Source: Sulfolobus tengchongensis (GTDB taxonomy: Archaea > Thermoproteota > Thermoprotei_A > Sulfolobales > Sulfolobaceae). Taken from it: a DNA stretch of 64,000 bases. The notes beneath the pieces were generated by a model. That model worked only from the letters and a program-made list of their open reading frames with translations, made no database searches and was not told the DNA's origin. The stretch lies in the NCBI RefSeq assembly GCF_036967215.1, contig NZ_CP146016.1, positions 2,357,337-2,421,336 of the forward strand, given 5' to 3'. Position 1 is the stretch's first letter; every line of letters starts with the position of its first letter. Below, in pieces: positions 54,574 through 64,000 of the stretch. The position numbers and the translations under genes are program-made.

Positions 54574-55164
54574 TTATGTTATATTAATAATTATTTTTGT
54601 CACTGTTTTTATTCTAATAGGTTTATAAATGAAGTCCGTTATCCTATTGACATTAATTAGGCTGTATAATGACGGGTCTATTTTCATGAGTTCATCAGTT
54701 CCTACTAAGTATACCGAAGAAGAAAGTCTAATCAAATCAAAAAGTCTATTAACTTTATCAATATTTTCTTCGAGAAACCTGGTAGAATAGCACCCCAATA
54801 ATGGTTGAGGTTCTTCATCAATAGGCATCACAATATCATATGGCTTATTACATAGATATTCTACTAAATTTTTAGTTAAAAATGGGAAGTCGCACCCAGT
54901 TATGAATACTCTGTTCTTATTCACGTAATTTAAACCTTCTTTTACACCCTTAATTGGTCCTTTGTACTCTCCATTTTCTAGAACTAAAATTCCTTTACTA
55001 ACTCTCCTAGGAGACCTAGATACTATGATAGGATAGTCAAACTGCTCAACTAACCTTTCCAGCATTGTTTTAGAGTTTACCTCAAAACAGCACTTATCTG
55101 ATCCAAATCTACTTGATAATCCACCAGCTAGGATAATGACGTCATATGAAAAGCTGTAACTCAA
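54574..55164 (-). CDS. mobA: Molybdenum cofactor guanylyltransferase
   Basis: Attaches GMP to molybdopterin. Nucleotide loop IILAGGLSSRFGSDKC, then FDYPIIVSRSPRR, FITGCDFPFLTKN with the metal Asp, and MPIDEEPQPLLGCYS. Frame is open to ATG 55209, but TTG 55164 after a GGGG motif gives the normal N-terminus (about 196 aa) and a small overlap with moeA. It sits directly after moeA. Confidence 0.87.
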   Translation of the reverse strand: MSYSFSYDVIILAGGLSSRFGSDKCCFEVNSKTMLERLVEQFDYPIIVSRSPRRVSKGILVLENGEYKGPIKGVKEGLNYVNKNRVFITGCDFPFLTKNLVEYLCNKPYDIVMPIDEEPQPLLGCYSTRFLEENIDKVNRLFDLIRLSSSVYLVGTDELMKIDPSLYSLINVNRITDFIYKPIRIKTVTKIIINIT

Positions 55165-56311
55165 TTTCTTCCCCTTTTCTGTAAAGTACATTTCTTTTAA
55201 GTATACCAAAAGCGTTAGCTTTTGTTAACACGCTATATAGCCCGACTCCCCATCTGAGAGGAATTGCCTCATTTCCCTTAACTGTAAACAAGTACAAAGA
55301 ATCCATTGTGTGATTAACGTAAATGTCCTCTGCTAAATAACTCTTTACGTACTTCTTTAAATTGACCTTTAATATGTTAGACAGAACTAAAAGGCCAAAT
55401 TCATGAAATGACGTAACTGCAGATACCACTTGTCCTGGCAATATTATTATTGGCTTTCCATTTATTTTACCTACGCTGCCTCGTTTAATTACGTTTATTG
55501 ATACCCCTTCAAATAGTATCTCACCTAGCTTATTTACTGCCTTTTTGACATAATCTTTTTCACCTACTGAGGATCCACCTATGGATATTATTATGTCAGA
55601 GAATTCTAGGGCTTTCTCAATTTTCCCCATCACATCATTTAAATCGTCTCTTGCCACTCCCAAATATCTTACATTACCGAATTTCTCTAAGATCTTCAAT
55701 AATATTGGAGAAATAGAGTCTACTATTTTACCTTTTTCTGGGGTCTCAAAATTAGTTATTTCATCTCCATTTGCAAATATCGAGAAGTTTATGTCAGAGA
55801 TTTTAACATTCAATATTCCTTGTTGAACTAGAAGACCTAAATGGTAAGGTGTAATCTCTTCACCTTTAGATATCAGCACTTGACCAGCTTTTACGTCTTC
55901 TCCTTCTTCCCTTACGTTTTTACCCTTTTTTACATCACCCTTAAATATTACATAGTCTCCCTCAATTTTAGAATTCTCTATTGGAACTACTGTATCTGCG
56001 TTTTTAGGTAAAGGTCCACCTGTTGTTATATAGTACGTTTCACCTTCCTTTAATTCTTCAATTTCTGGAGTATTGGGATATATTTTTCCTACTAACTTTA
56101 ATTTTCCATATTTTAAATAGTCATCGTACCTAATTGCATATCCGTCCATTGCAGACAATGGTCTCTCTGGTATACTTATCTTAGCGATCACATCTTCTAC
56201 TACTATTTTCCCTACTGCTTGAAAAATGTTGATAATCTTCTCTTTTTTATCAACGCTGAAACTAGTTCTGATGATCGTTTTTCTAGCTTCATCAATTGGG
56301 ATAAGTGTCAC
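55142..56311 (-). CDS. moeA: Molybdopterin molybdenumtransferase MoeA
   Basis: Inserts molybdenum or tungsten into adenylylated molybdopterin. 389 residues: domain with IPERPLSAMDGYAIRYDDY, TTGGPLPKNADTVVPIE, active-site IISIGGSSVGEKDYVKKAV and late KPIIILPGQVVSAVTSF. The GTG start lies 36 bp from the divergent mobB ATG. Full length. Confidence 0.94.
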   Translation of the reverse strand: MTLIPIDEARKTIIRTSFSVDKKEKIINIFQAVGKIVVEDVIAKISIPERPLSAMDGYAIRYDDYLKYGKLKLVGKIYPNTPEIEELKEGETYYITTGGPLPKNADTVVPIENSKIEGDYVIFKGDVKKGKNVREEGEDVKAGQVLISKGEEITPYHLGLLVQQGILNVKISDINFSIFANGDEITNFETPEKGKIVDSISPILLKILEKFGNVRYLGVARDDLNDVMGKIEKALEFSDIIISIGGSSVGEKDYVKKAVNKLGEILFEGVSINVIKRGSVGKINGKPIIILPGQVVSAVTSFHEFGLLVLSNILKVNLKKYVKSYLAEDIYVNHTMDSLYLFTVKGNEAIPLRWGVGLYSVLTKANAFGILKRNVLYRKGEEIELQLFI

Positions 56312-56346
56312 AATTTAATATCTTAATATTCACACTAATATATGAT

Positions 56347-56856
56347 ATGGCGTGCATATTTCATGTTATAGGCAAAAAGGACGTTGGTAAGACTAGCGTA
56401 ATAGAGAAGGTAGTTAAAGAGGTTAAGAAATACGGTTTAAAGGTTGCTGTAATTAAACATTCTCATCATAAATTGGACTTATCTGGAAAAGATACCGATA
56501 GATATAGAAATTCCGGGAGCGATTATATTATATTTCAAGAGGGCGAATACGAATCTGTATTATTCATGCCTAACGTCTCTTCTCTTTCTCTTATCAATGT
56601 ACTACCAGCTGATGTTGTTATTATAGAAGGTTTTTCAAATATCGAGATAGGTAAGAAGTATGTCATTAATAGTGTGGACGAAATTGAAAATCTCAGCAAA
56701 CAAATTTTGAACGATGTAAAAAATGAGTGCAAAAAAGAAATTAGAAATTTAAAGCTAAATGGGATAACTACAGCTATCACTTCTGATCACCCTTTGCTGC
56801 TAACACTTTATAACTTAATGACAATATTAGGACTTAGAGATGTCTCTTCGGATTAA
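56347..56856 (+). CDS. mobB: Molybdopterin-guanine dinucleotide biosynthesis adaptor MobB
   Basis: P-loop GTPase assisting MobA. HVIGKKDVGKTSVIEKVVKE contains the Walker A; HSHHKLDLSGKDTDRYRNSG and VVIIEGFSNIEIGKKYV follow. ATG 56347 gives the normal start just before the P loop; the longer frame (56305) would run into the moeA start. 169 residues, with a 17-nt overlap with the CBS gene. Confidence 0.9.
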   Translation: MACIFHVIGKKDVGKTSVIEKVVKEVKKYGLKVAVIKHSHHKLDLSGKDTDRYRNSGSDYIIFQEGEYESVLFMPNVSSLSLINVLPADVVIIEGFSNIEIGKKYVINSVDEIENLSKQILNDVKNECKKEIRNLKLNGITTAITSDHPLLLTLYNLMTILGLRDVSSD

Positions 56857-57562
56857 TGGTTCTGATATCATATCGCTTGATCCTAACGCATATGTGGTAG
56901 ACGCTCTATATTTCATGAGAAGAAATAATGTAAGAAGATTAGTTGTGAGTAACGTTAATGGGATTATTGGCGTGTTTACAATTGAGAATGCTATTAAGCA
57001 GATTATGGAGAATAAGTTAGAAGTAAAGTTAGGTGAGCTGAAATTAAGAAAACCAGTATTTGTCGAAAATAACAACATAAAGGATATAGTAAGGGCTATG
57101 GTTAATGAGAATTCTGATTTCGTAATATATAATAAAAGAATCATCATAACCGAGAAGGACGTTGTGAGAAATTTCGATTGGAACTCAATTAAAGAAAATG
57201 TAAAAAACATAAGCAAGGAAGCAATAGTTGTTTTTCCTTATACAAAAATCTCTACCTGCATAGAAGCAATGCTTAAGAATAGTATAAGACACTTGCCAGT
57301 GGTTAGTGATATCCCTTTAGGTATAATCAGTGCAAGGGATATAGCTTATTCCTACGATACAATTACTATAAATACTAATGCGGAGAAAATTATGAACGTC
57401 AACTTAGTTAGTGTAGGCGAGGAGAGTGAATTAGTGGACATAGTTAGATTAATGAATGAAAGAAGTGTAGGTAGTGTGCTGATAAAGACTGGGTTAAAGA
57501 ACAAAGTTAAGATCATCACTAACAGAGATTTAATAAAGTTGATTTTTAATTATATATCGTGA
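56840..57562 (+). CDS. CBS-domain protein (four CBS motifs)
   Basis: 240 residues comprising two Bateman modules: VVDALYFMRRNNVRRLVVSN, then EAMLKNSIRHLPVVSDIPLG and VDIVRLMNERSVGSVLI. CBS pairs bind adenosine nucleotides. No other domain is attached. The 17-nt overlap with mobB and 4-nt overlap with the methyltransferase suggest a role linked to that operon, but none is known. Confidence 0.85.
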   Translation: MSLRINGSDIISLDPNAYVVDALYFMRRNNVRRLVVSNVNGIIGVFTIENAIKQIMENKLEVKLGELKLRKPVFVENNNIKDIVRAMVNENSDFVIYNKRIIITEKDVVRNFDWNSIKENVKNISKEAIVVFPYTKISTCIEAMLKNSIRHLPVVSDIPLGIISARDIAYSYDTITINTNAEKIMNVNLVSVGEESELVDIVRLMNERSVGSVLIKTGLKNKVKIITNRDLIKLIFNYIS

Positions 57563-58257
57563 TATTTGCTTGTCCTATAGATAAGACTAATATAAATGAT
57601 AATTTGGAGTGCGAAAAAGGCCATAGATTTAACCTTATAGATGATGGGATCTATGATTTCTTACTAAAGGACGTTAAGACTGATAGGTTGTTAGAGAGAA
57701 TCGTACCAATCTACGAGAACATATGGGCACCATTAGGGATTCTGATAACAAGTGGTAAGACGTACTCCTTTTTACTTAGCGAGATTGCCAATTTTATAGA
57801 GGGTGAAGTAATCATTGATGTAGGTACCGGTACTGGTAAGATTTTTGATTTTTTACGATGCAGTACTTGTGTAGGCATTGACGTATCTATAAGGTTTTTA
57901 AAATATTTGAAAAGAAAGAGAAGCAAAGTGGTAGCTGTAAGGGGAGATGCTAATAATCTTCCTCTTAAGTCTGGTATAGCGGATGGAGTTTCTTCCACTT
58001 TAGTGTTGCATATGTTGTCTAATCCGTCTTTTGCAATAAAGGAGATTAATAGAGTTCTTAAACCTAATGGTAGATGTAGCGTAATCGTTTTGGGTAATGT
58101 AAATTCAACAATGGCTAAGATATTATCGAGGTGGTGGAATGTTAGTTTGAGACATTATGACTATTACGTTAATTTATTTTTAGAAAATTCTTTAAAAGTT
58201 GTAGAAAGAAAGGAACTTGGTCCCTGGGAAATAATAAAGTGTGTTAAGATCTCATGA
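57559..58257 (+). CDS. SAM-dependent methyltransferase with zinc-finger-like N-terminus
   Basis: 232 residues. N-terminal knuckle ACPIDKTNINDNLECEKGHR (Cys4, Cys17) recalls RlmA/Trm112-type fingers; SAM motif I is VIDVGTGTGKIFDFL, and motif post-I is CVGIDVSIRFL, with VVAVRGDANNLPLKSGIADG after. Class I methyltransferase (Methyltransf_11). Substrate unknown. GTG start overlaps the CBS stop. Confidence 0.83.
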   Translation: MIFACPIDKTNINDNLECEKGHRFNLIDDGIYDFLLKDVKTDRLLERIVPIYENIWAPLGILITSGKTYSFLLSEIANFIEGEVIIDVGTGTGKIFDFLRCSTCVGIDVSIRFLKYLKRKRSKVVAVRGDANNLPLKSGIADGVSSTLVLHMLSNPSFAIKEINRVLKPNGRCSVIVLGNVNSTMAKILSRWWNVSLRHYDYYVNLFLENSLKVVERKELGPWEIIKCVKIS

Positions 58258-58657
58258 ACAATGTCGCTGATAGTGCTAAGAAGCTTAATCCATTTATGAG
58301 CTCTAACACTTTTTCGATGATTCCAGCTATAACTGGTGTATAAGCTAGTATTAATACACCAGAAACTATGAAAATGAAGAATACTCCTAAAAGTGCAGTA
58401 TAATAAAGCTCACCATCACCCGCTAATAATCTAAACAATTTTTCACTTCCCGTAACTCCAAATACTACTCTCTCTACTCCAAATACTATCCCTAACATGT
58501 AGAATAATATGGGACTTATGCCAAAAAATAATGCGGATTGGATTTCTTCACTATTTATTCCCGTTTTCACTATTAATACTATCGACGTAATTAATAATAC
58601 TATTCCTAGTGTTATACTCACCAATCTTTTTCTTATTTGCTTATTGATATGGGCCAT
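58244..58657 (-). CDS. Small multi-pass membrane protein
   Basis: 137 residues, at least three or four transmembrane helices (about 11-32, 41-60, 88-110, 112-135), basic N-terminus (NKQIRKR) inside. No family recognised. It overlaps the glycine-zipper protein (25 nt) and the convergent methyltransferase (14 nt). Confidence 0.72.
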   Translation of the reverse strand: MAHINKQIRKRLVSITLGIVLLITSIVLIVKTGINSEEIQSALFFGISPILFYMLGIVFGVERVVFGVTGSEKLFRLLAGDGELYYTALLGVFFIFIVSGVLILAYTPVIAGIIEKVLELINGLSFLALSATLFMRS

Positions 58658-59052
58658 CCTAATACACCAATTAATTTTTCTCCCATTTCAATATCTACTA
58701 ACTCACCTAAAAATATTCCCCCAATTGTACCTAAAAGTAATCCAGCAATCCCCCCAAGATAGTATCCCGCTAATGCACCTAAGGCTCCTCCGGCCATTTT
58801 ACCTAAATAACTATCACTTATTTGATATATGGTAGCGAAATTATAATCGCCGTATTTGCCGTTCTTAGATAAATAATATGATAAATCTAAAATTGCTTCT
58901 TTTACTTCACCTAGATCCTTACCTTTGAACAATGTCACGTAATATTCTTCTCCTTTATTTTTTCTAAAATATATCGGAATGAATCCAGCTTGTCTTAATT
59001 CCTTAAATGACGTTCCTTGTCCTCCTCTTATCTTAAAAATAACTTTGTACAC
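58633..59052 (-). CDS. Membrane protein with C-terminal glycine zippers
   Basis: 139 residues: a soluble 80-residue alpha/beta domain (VIFKIRGGQGTSFKELRQAG; KGEEYYVTLFKGKD) followed by two glycine-rich hydrophobic helices (GGALGALAGYYLGGIAGLLL, GTIGGIFLGEL) of the glycine-zipper kind. The plan suggests oligomerisation in the membrane. No family recognised; operon with the next membrane gene. Confidence 0.72.
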   Translation of the reverse strand: MYKVIFKIRGGQGTSFKELRQAGFIPIYFRKNKGEEYYVTLFKGKDLGEVKEAILDLSYYLSKNGKYGDYNFATIYQISDSYLGKMAGGALGALAGYYLGGIAGLLLGTIGGIFLGELVDIEMGEKLIGVLGWPISISK

Positions 59053-59127
59053 AACATGATATAATGCAAAATTTTTATTTTAATATTTTGCTTGTTCGTA
59101 GTTAGAACCTAAACTTTATTTTGATAT

Positions 59128-59385
59128 ATGAGGAAAGTTATAATGAAAATGGCGTCTGAAGCACAAAAGTTCTATGCAATAGCTAAGGCATATGGTTTTG
59201 AGATAGAAACAAAACTACATGATCATATATCAGCTGCTGTTGACGAGGCTATTGATAGGATAAAAGCAACGTTACAAAAGGAAGGGTTAAGTGGAAAGAA
59301 AATAAATGCTATGATAGAGGTTTTCGCTAAAGATGAGAGAGCTTCAAATTTAATTGAGAGTATAAAAACAAGAATTACCACATAG
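59128..59385 (+). CDS. Small helical protein, unknown
   Basis: 85 residues, all-helical ([40 protein letters not shown]). TATA-like context upstream and only 5 nt to the DtxR gene downstream support a real gene. No family recognised. Confidence 0.7.
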   Translation: MRKVIMKMASEAQKFYAIAKAYGFEIETKLHDHISAAVDEAIDRIKATLQKEGLSGKKINAMIEVFAKDERASNLIESIKTRITT

Positions 59386-59390
59386 CTATT

Positions 59391-60029
59391 ATGGTTGAGC
59401 TATCAGAACCATTAGAAAATTACTTAAAGGAGATTTACGAGCTAGAAGAGCTTAAAGGAAGTGCGAAGGTTTCAGAATTAATTTCTATTTTTAATATTTC
59501 TCCGGGAACAATAAGTAAGGCGTTAAATAAGCTAGAAAAATTAGGATTAATAGAAAGAACTAGGGATAGAAGGATAAAGCTAACTGAGGAAGGAAAAAGA
59601 ATCGCTGAAAGGTTAATAAAATCTCATAGACTTAGTGAACGCTTGCTAACGGATATAATAGGGCTAGATTGGATAAGGGCGCATGAATTAGCGCATAGGC
59701 TTGAACATATTTGGCCTGATGATGTAATGGAGAAAATAGATAAAATACTTGGTTTTCCCACTACATGTCCCCATGGTCATCCCATAGAGAATAGAATAAA
59801 GATTAACGGTAAGAAATTATCCGAAATTAATCAAAGTGGTAGATATAAAGTTGCTATGATTATCAGGGAGGAACAATGGATTTTGAGAGAAGTATCACAG
59901 TTGGGTCTGAAGCCTGGAGTAATTATCGAAGTCATAGAGAATAATGGCAAAAGTATAAAAATTAAAATTGGAGAAAAAACGGAAGAAATAAGTAAAATTT
60001 TGGGTGATCAGGTGCTGGTAGTTGGATGA
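59391..60029 (+). CDS. DtxR/MntR-family metal-dependent regulator
   Basis: 212 residues with N-terminal winged HTH ([38 protein letters not shown]), metal-dependent dimerisation domain ([32 protein letters not shown]; the CPHGHP motif) and a C-terminal SH3-like FeoA domain ([18 protein letters not shown]). It likely represses metal-ion uptake when iron or manganese is bound. Overlaps the next HTH gene by 8 nt. Confidence 0.92.
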   Translation: MVELSEPLENYLKEIYELEELKGSAKVSELISIFNISPGTISKALNKLEKLGLIERTRDRRIKLTEEGKRIAERLIKSHRLSERLLTDIIGLDWIRAHELAHRLEHIWPDDVMEKIDKILGFPTTCPHGHPIENRIKINGKKLSEINQSGRYKVAMIIREEQWILREVSQLGLKPGVIIEVIENNGKSIKIKIGEKTEEISKILGDQVLVVG

Positions 60030-60360
60030 GCTAATGAAGAAGATTCTTATCCATATTTACAAATATGGCCCAGATAATCCTTGGTATATGAGCAGAAGGT
60101 TGTTAGGAGAGAGCGGATGGGCTCCAAAATATAATGAAAATGAAATTGAGGAGGCGTGTAAGAGGTTAGAACAATTGGGATATTTAGTAAGATTTCAAGG
60201 TTCTCTTAAACGATCTGTAACTTCCTCTGTAAAACCTTGGTTAAAAGTTAAAGCTAAGGAGTTAGACCACAAACCTAAAGGAATTTATTATGACTTAAGT
60301 AAGGAAGGGAGAAAAGTTGCCTCAATGTTGTATAAGGAATATAAAAGAGATAAAAAATAG
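60022..60360 (+). CDS. Winged-helix small protein
   Basis: 112 residues (or 108 from ATG 60034) with predicted wHTH ([20 protein letters not shown]) and C-terminal [20 protein letters not shown], a wing-helix pattern like PadR/DUF2250 proteins. Co-translated with DtxR. Function and targets unknown. Confidence 0.75.
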   Translation: MDELMKKILIHIYKYGPDNPWYMSRRLLGESGWAPKYNENEIEEACKRLEQLGYLVRFQGSLKRSVTSSVKPWLKVKAKELDHKPKGIYYDLSKEGRKVASMLYKEYKRDKK

Positions 60361-60368
60361 ATACCTAC

Positions 60369-61571
60369 ATGAAAGAAATTATTAAGAAAATACTTGAGTT
60401 TTCAGATCCTTATAGAGCTTTACAGGAGAAAGTTAGAATAAATGATAATACGATTAGTTTTAATGATGAAAGAGTTTATTTTAAAAAGCCGATTTTAATT
60501 GCGGTTGGTAAGGCATCAATACCCATGGCAGAATTCTTTAGACAGAGGATATCTCTAAAAGCAGAGATAGTCATCACACCTAAGGGCACTAGCAAAGGAG
60601 GCGATGTCATAGAAGCTGGACATCCCCTACCAGATGAGAACAGTATTAAAGCAGGCAAGAAAGTATTGGATTTATTACTTAATGAAGATTATGATCTGGT
60701 AATATTTGCAATATCTGGCGGTGCTTCAGCGCTTTTGGAATACTCCGATATACCCATTGAAGAATTAAAGATGATAAATAAACTCTTGGTTACCTCTGGA
60801 ATAGGAATTGATAAGATAAATATAGTGAGAAAACACCTATCTAAAATAAAGGGAGGTAAGATAATAGAATATGTAAAGGATAGAGCACCGGTTATTTCCT
60901 TCATCGTTAGTGATGTGCCGGGCAATGATATAAGTAGCATTGGTAGTGGACTTACTAGTATTGATAAGTCTACGATAAATGATGCTCTAATGCTTCTAAG
61001 AAAGGTAGGTCTAGAGAATTATGCAAAATATTTAACTGAAACTCCTAAGAGTTTTTCTAGAACTATTATAAATTATTTAATATTAGATAATATGGAAGTC
61101 CTTAAGAAGCTTTCAAACTACCTAGGTAATTCATTGATCCTCACTTCGGAGGTAAGAGGAGAAGCTAAAGATGTAGGCGTTTTTATGGCTTCTATTTACA
61201 ACTCTTCTGAGAACTACGGTATACCGCTAAAAAGGCCATATTATCTATTATTAGGAGGAGAACCAGAAGTTACGATAAAAGGAAAAACGGGAAAAGGTGG
61301 AAGAAACGGAGAAGTCTGCCTATCTTTTTTGAAGTATGTAAAAAAGAGTGGTAAATTTGAGTTATTGAGTTTCGCTACTGATGGAATTGATGGAAATTCT
61401 GACTATGCAGGTTGTGTAATAAGCTCAAACACTAATATAAATGAAGATGAAATAAATGATGCGCTAGAGACTCATAATAGTTATGGTTTACTTGAGAGAT
61501 ATGAGAGTACCATAAGAACTGGCTATACATATACTAATGTAAATAACATTTATGTATTAAATGCTCCTTGA
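60369..61571 (+). CDS. Glycerate 2-kinase (MOFRL family)
   Basis: Makes 2-phosphoglycerate for the non-phosphorylative Entner-Doudoroff pathway. 400 residues: ILIAVGKASIPMAEFF, GHPLPDENSIKAGKKVLDLL, FAISGGASALLEYSDIP, and the C-terminal MOFRL segment LLGGEPEVTIKGKTGKGGRN with FATDGIDGNSDYAG. It faces nuoB tail to tail with 22-nt overlap. Confidence 0.93.
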   Translation: MKEIIKKILEFSDPYRALQEKVRINDNTISFNDERVYFKKPILIAVGKASIPMAEFFRQRISLKAEIVITPKGTSKGGDVIEAGHPLPDENSIKAGKKVLDLLLNEDYDLVIFAISGGASALLEYSDIPIEELKMINKLLVTSGIGIDKINIVRKHLSKIKGGKIIEYVKDRAPVISFIVSDVPGNDISSIGSGLTSIDKSTINDALMLLRKVGLENYAKYLTETPKSFSRTIINYLILDNMEVLKKLSNYLGNSLILTSEVRGEAKDVGVFMASIYNSSENYGIPLKRPYYLLLGGEPEVTIKGKTGKGGRNGEVCLSFLKYVKKSGKFELLSFATDGIDGNSDYAGCVISSNTNINEDEINDALETHNSYGLLERYESTIRTGYTYTNVNNIYVLNAP

Positions 61572-62062
61572 GTTCTTATCTTCTTCTGTAGTGTTAATAC
61601 TGCTCTCGCTATAGCCTCTGGTCTAATTGGACATCCTGGTACATATAAATCAACTGGTATCCCTACATCTGAAGGTAGTACAGTATTGTAAGAATTCCAG
61701 AATATTCCACCTTCAAGTATACAAGCTCCAAGTGCTATTACAAATTTGGGCTCTGGCATCTGGTCGTATACAATTCTTGCTGCTCTGGCCATCTTTCTAG
61801 TTAATGTTCCTTCTATTACAAGTATGTTAGACTGTCTTGCAGAGGAGAAGGGTAACATACCATATCTTTCTGCATCAAATCTAGCTGCTGCAAAAGCTCC
61901 AAATTCTGTACCACAACAAGAGGTAGTAAAGTGAGGAGGCCATAAGGAAAATGAAATTCCCCAATCAATTAGAGATTTTATGGGTTTTCTATTGATTAAC
62001 CATTGTGCAGCCTTTTTAGCTACTTCATTTAAATTACCAACTAATAATGTTTGTTCTGTCAT
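61550..62062 (-). CDS. nuoB: NADH dehydrogenase-like complex subunit B (NuoB)
   Basis: Carries the N2 4Fe-4S cluster of complex I. 170 residues with TTSCCGTEFGAFAAARFDAE (paired Cys), GACILEGG in place of the usual GACASSGG but with its Cys, and VPGCPIRPEAI with the fourth Cys. All four cluster ligands are present. No other nuo gene occurs in the window, so nuoB is separate here. Membrane-peripheral subunit. Confidence 0.93.
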   Translation of the reverse strand: MTEQTLLVGNLNEVAKKAAQWLINRKPIKSLIDWGISFSLWPPHFTTSCCGTEFGAFAAARFDAERYGMLPFSSARQSNILVIEGTLTRKMARAARIVYDQMPEPKFVIALGACILEGGIFWNSYNTVLPSDVGIPVDLYVPGCPIRPEAIARAVLTLQKKIRTQGAFNT

Positions 62063-62173
62063 GACTATGACTTATTTGATCACACCTTTAAATAACTTTA
62101 TTCAGAGATCACCTCAACTATCATCAAACTCAACTTTCCCTAGATCATCATCGATAAATATATTTGTTCCTAA

Positions 62174-63923
<1,750 letters not shown>

Positions 63924-63932
<9 letters not shown>

Positions 63933-64000
63933 GGAAAGTCCCCTTACCCTAAGCTTACCACTAACTACCTTACCATAAGCTTCAATATCCTTTGAGCTAC
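63924..64000 (-). CDS. Partial gene at right edge, unknown
   Basis: Minus-strand frame entering from beyond 64000 and ending at TAA 63926-63924; only about 24 codons are visible (SSKDIEAYGKVVSGKLRVRG, then LSLV-stop). It overlaps the birA end by 9 nt in the tail-to-tail manner common in this genome. Too short to identify. Confidence 0.45.

Overview
The window is chromosomal DNA from a thermoacidophilic crenarchaeon of the Sulfolobus/Saccharolobus group. The evidence is the AT-rich sequence, a two-gene S-layer locus (slaA, slaB), the archaeal ribosomal/translation operon (L10-L1-L11-NusG-SecE-FtsY-prefoldin alpha-L18a-aIF6-L31e-L39e-PDCD5-S19e), a free-standing ThrRS editing protein, a beta-CASP exonuclease, a beta-RFAP synthase, many leaderless promoters (TATA box about 26 nt before the start codon) and Shine-Dalgarno GGTGA motifs inside operons. 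Several proteins closely resemble Saccharolobus solfataricus/islandicus proteins as I remember them but clearly differ, so I place it in a related species, not a named strain.

Layout. (1) 1-6312, minus strand: the ribosomal/secretion/translation operon, starting at S19e and running off the left edge inside L10. (2) 6383-24053: housekeeping and cofactor genes: nicotinate phosphoribosyltransferase, AbrB-PhoU regulator, DUF711 protein, a small sulfur-handling group (DsrE-like, TusA-like, cysteine synthase-like), a small kinase, MoaA, PepQ, GTP cyclohydrolase I, an HTH plus solute-binding fusion regulator, glutamine synthetase, an odd operon (AMP-binding homolog, thioredoxin, orphan ABC ATPase), beta-RFAP synthase, an RNA m5C methyltransferase, gamma-carbonic anhydrase, a radical SAM enzyme and XerA. 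(3) 24054-34481: cobalamin adenosyltransferase, an ornithine cyclodeaminase family protein, a Ser/Thr-stalked surface protein, the amino-sugar pair GlmS and a GlmU-like nucleotidyltransferase, mevalonate kinase, ThrRS-ed, beta-CASP RNase and NAC. (4) 34447-42017: an HTH regulator, tRNA-Pro(CGG), tRNA-Ala(UGC) and the S-layer genes slaA and slaB, with about 0.8 kb gene-free stretches. (5) 42018-46265: a decaying accessory island with an IS-like remnant, a HEPN/MNT toxin-antitoxin pair whose HEPN gene is frameshifted, an unrecognised two-gene operon, a frameshifted DUF4258/RelE-like small protein and tRNA-Gly(UCC). (6) 46266-64000: split glutamate synthase, two glycosyltransferases, an amidohydrolase, Dph6, the MobA-MoeA-MobB molybdenum cofactor group with a CBS protein and a methyltransferase, small membrane proteins, a DtxR regulator, glycerate kinase, an isolated NuoB, Sua5 and BirA.

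How genes work together. Nitrogen assimilation is represented by glutamine synthetase and glutamate synthase, which are about 30 kb apart; inverted repeats sharing an AGTTT..ACT core lie in both upstream regions and could be one regulator's operators. GlmS and the GlmU-like protein make amino-sugar nucleotides. MoaA, MoeA, MobA and MobB belong to molybdenum/tungsten cofactor synthesis. FolE and beta-RFAP synthase point to a pterin/sulfopterin C1 carrier.

The most notable points are the apparent one-base shift at the start of ftsY, the island 42-45.2 kb with two more single-base homopolymer indels, the unrecognised operon 44086-44731, an internal degenerate duplication inside the glutamate synthase FMN subunit, and the catalytically odd AMP-binding homolog. 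No CRISPR array, rRNA, intact insertion sequence or replication origin was seen.
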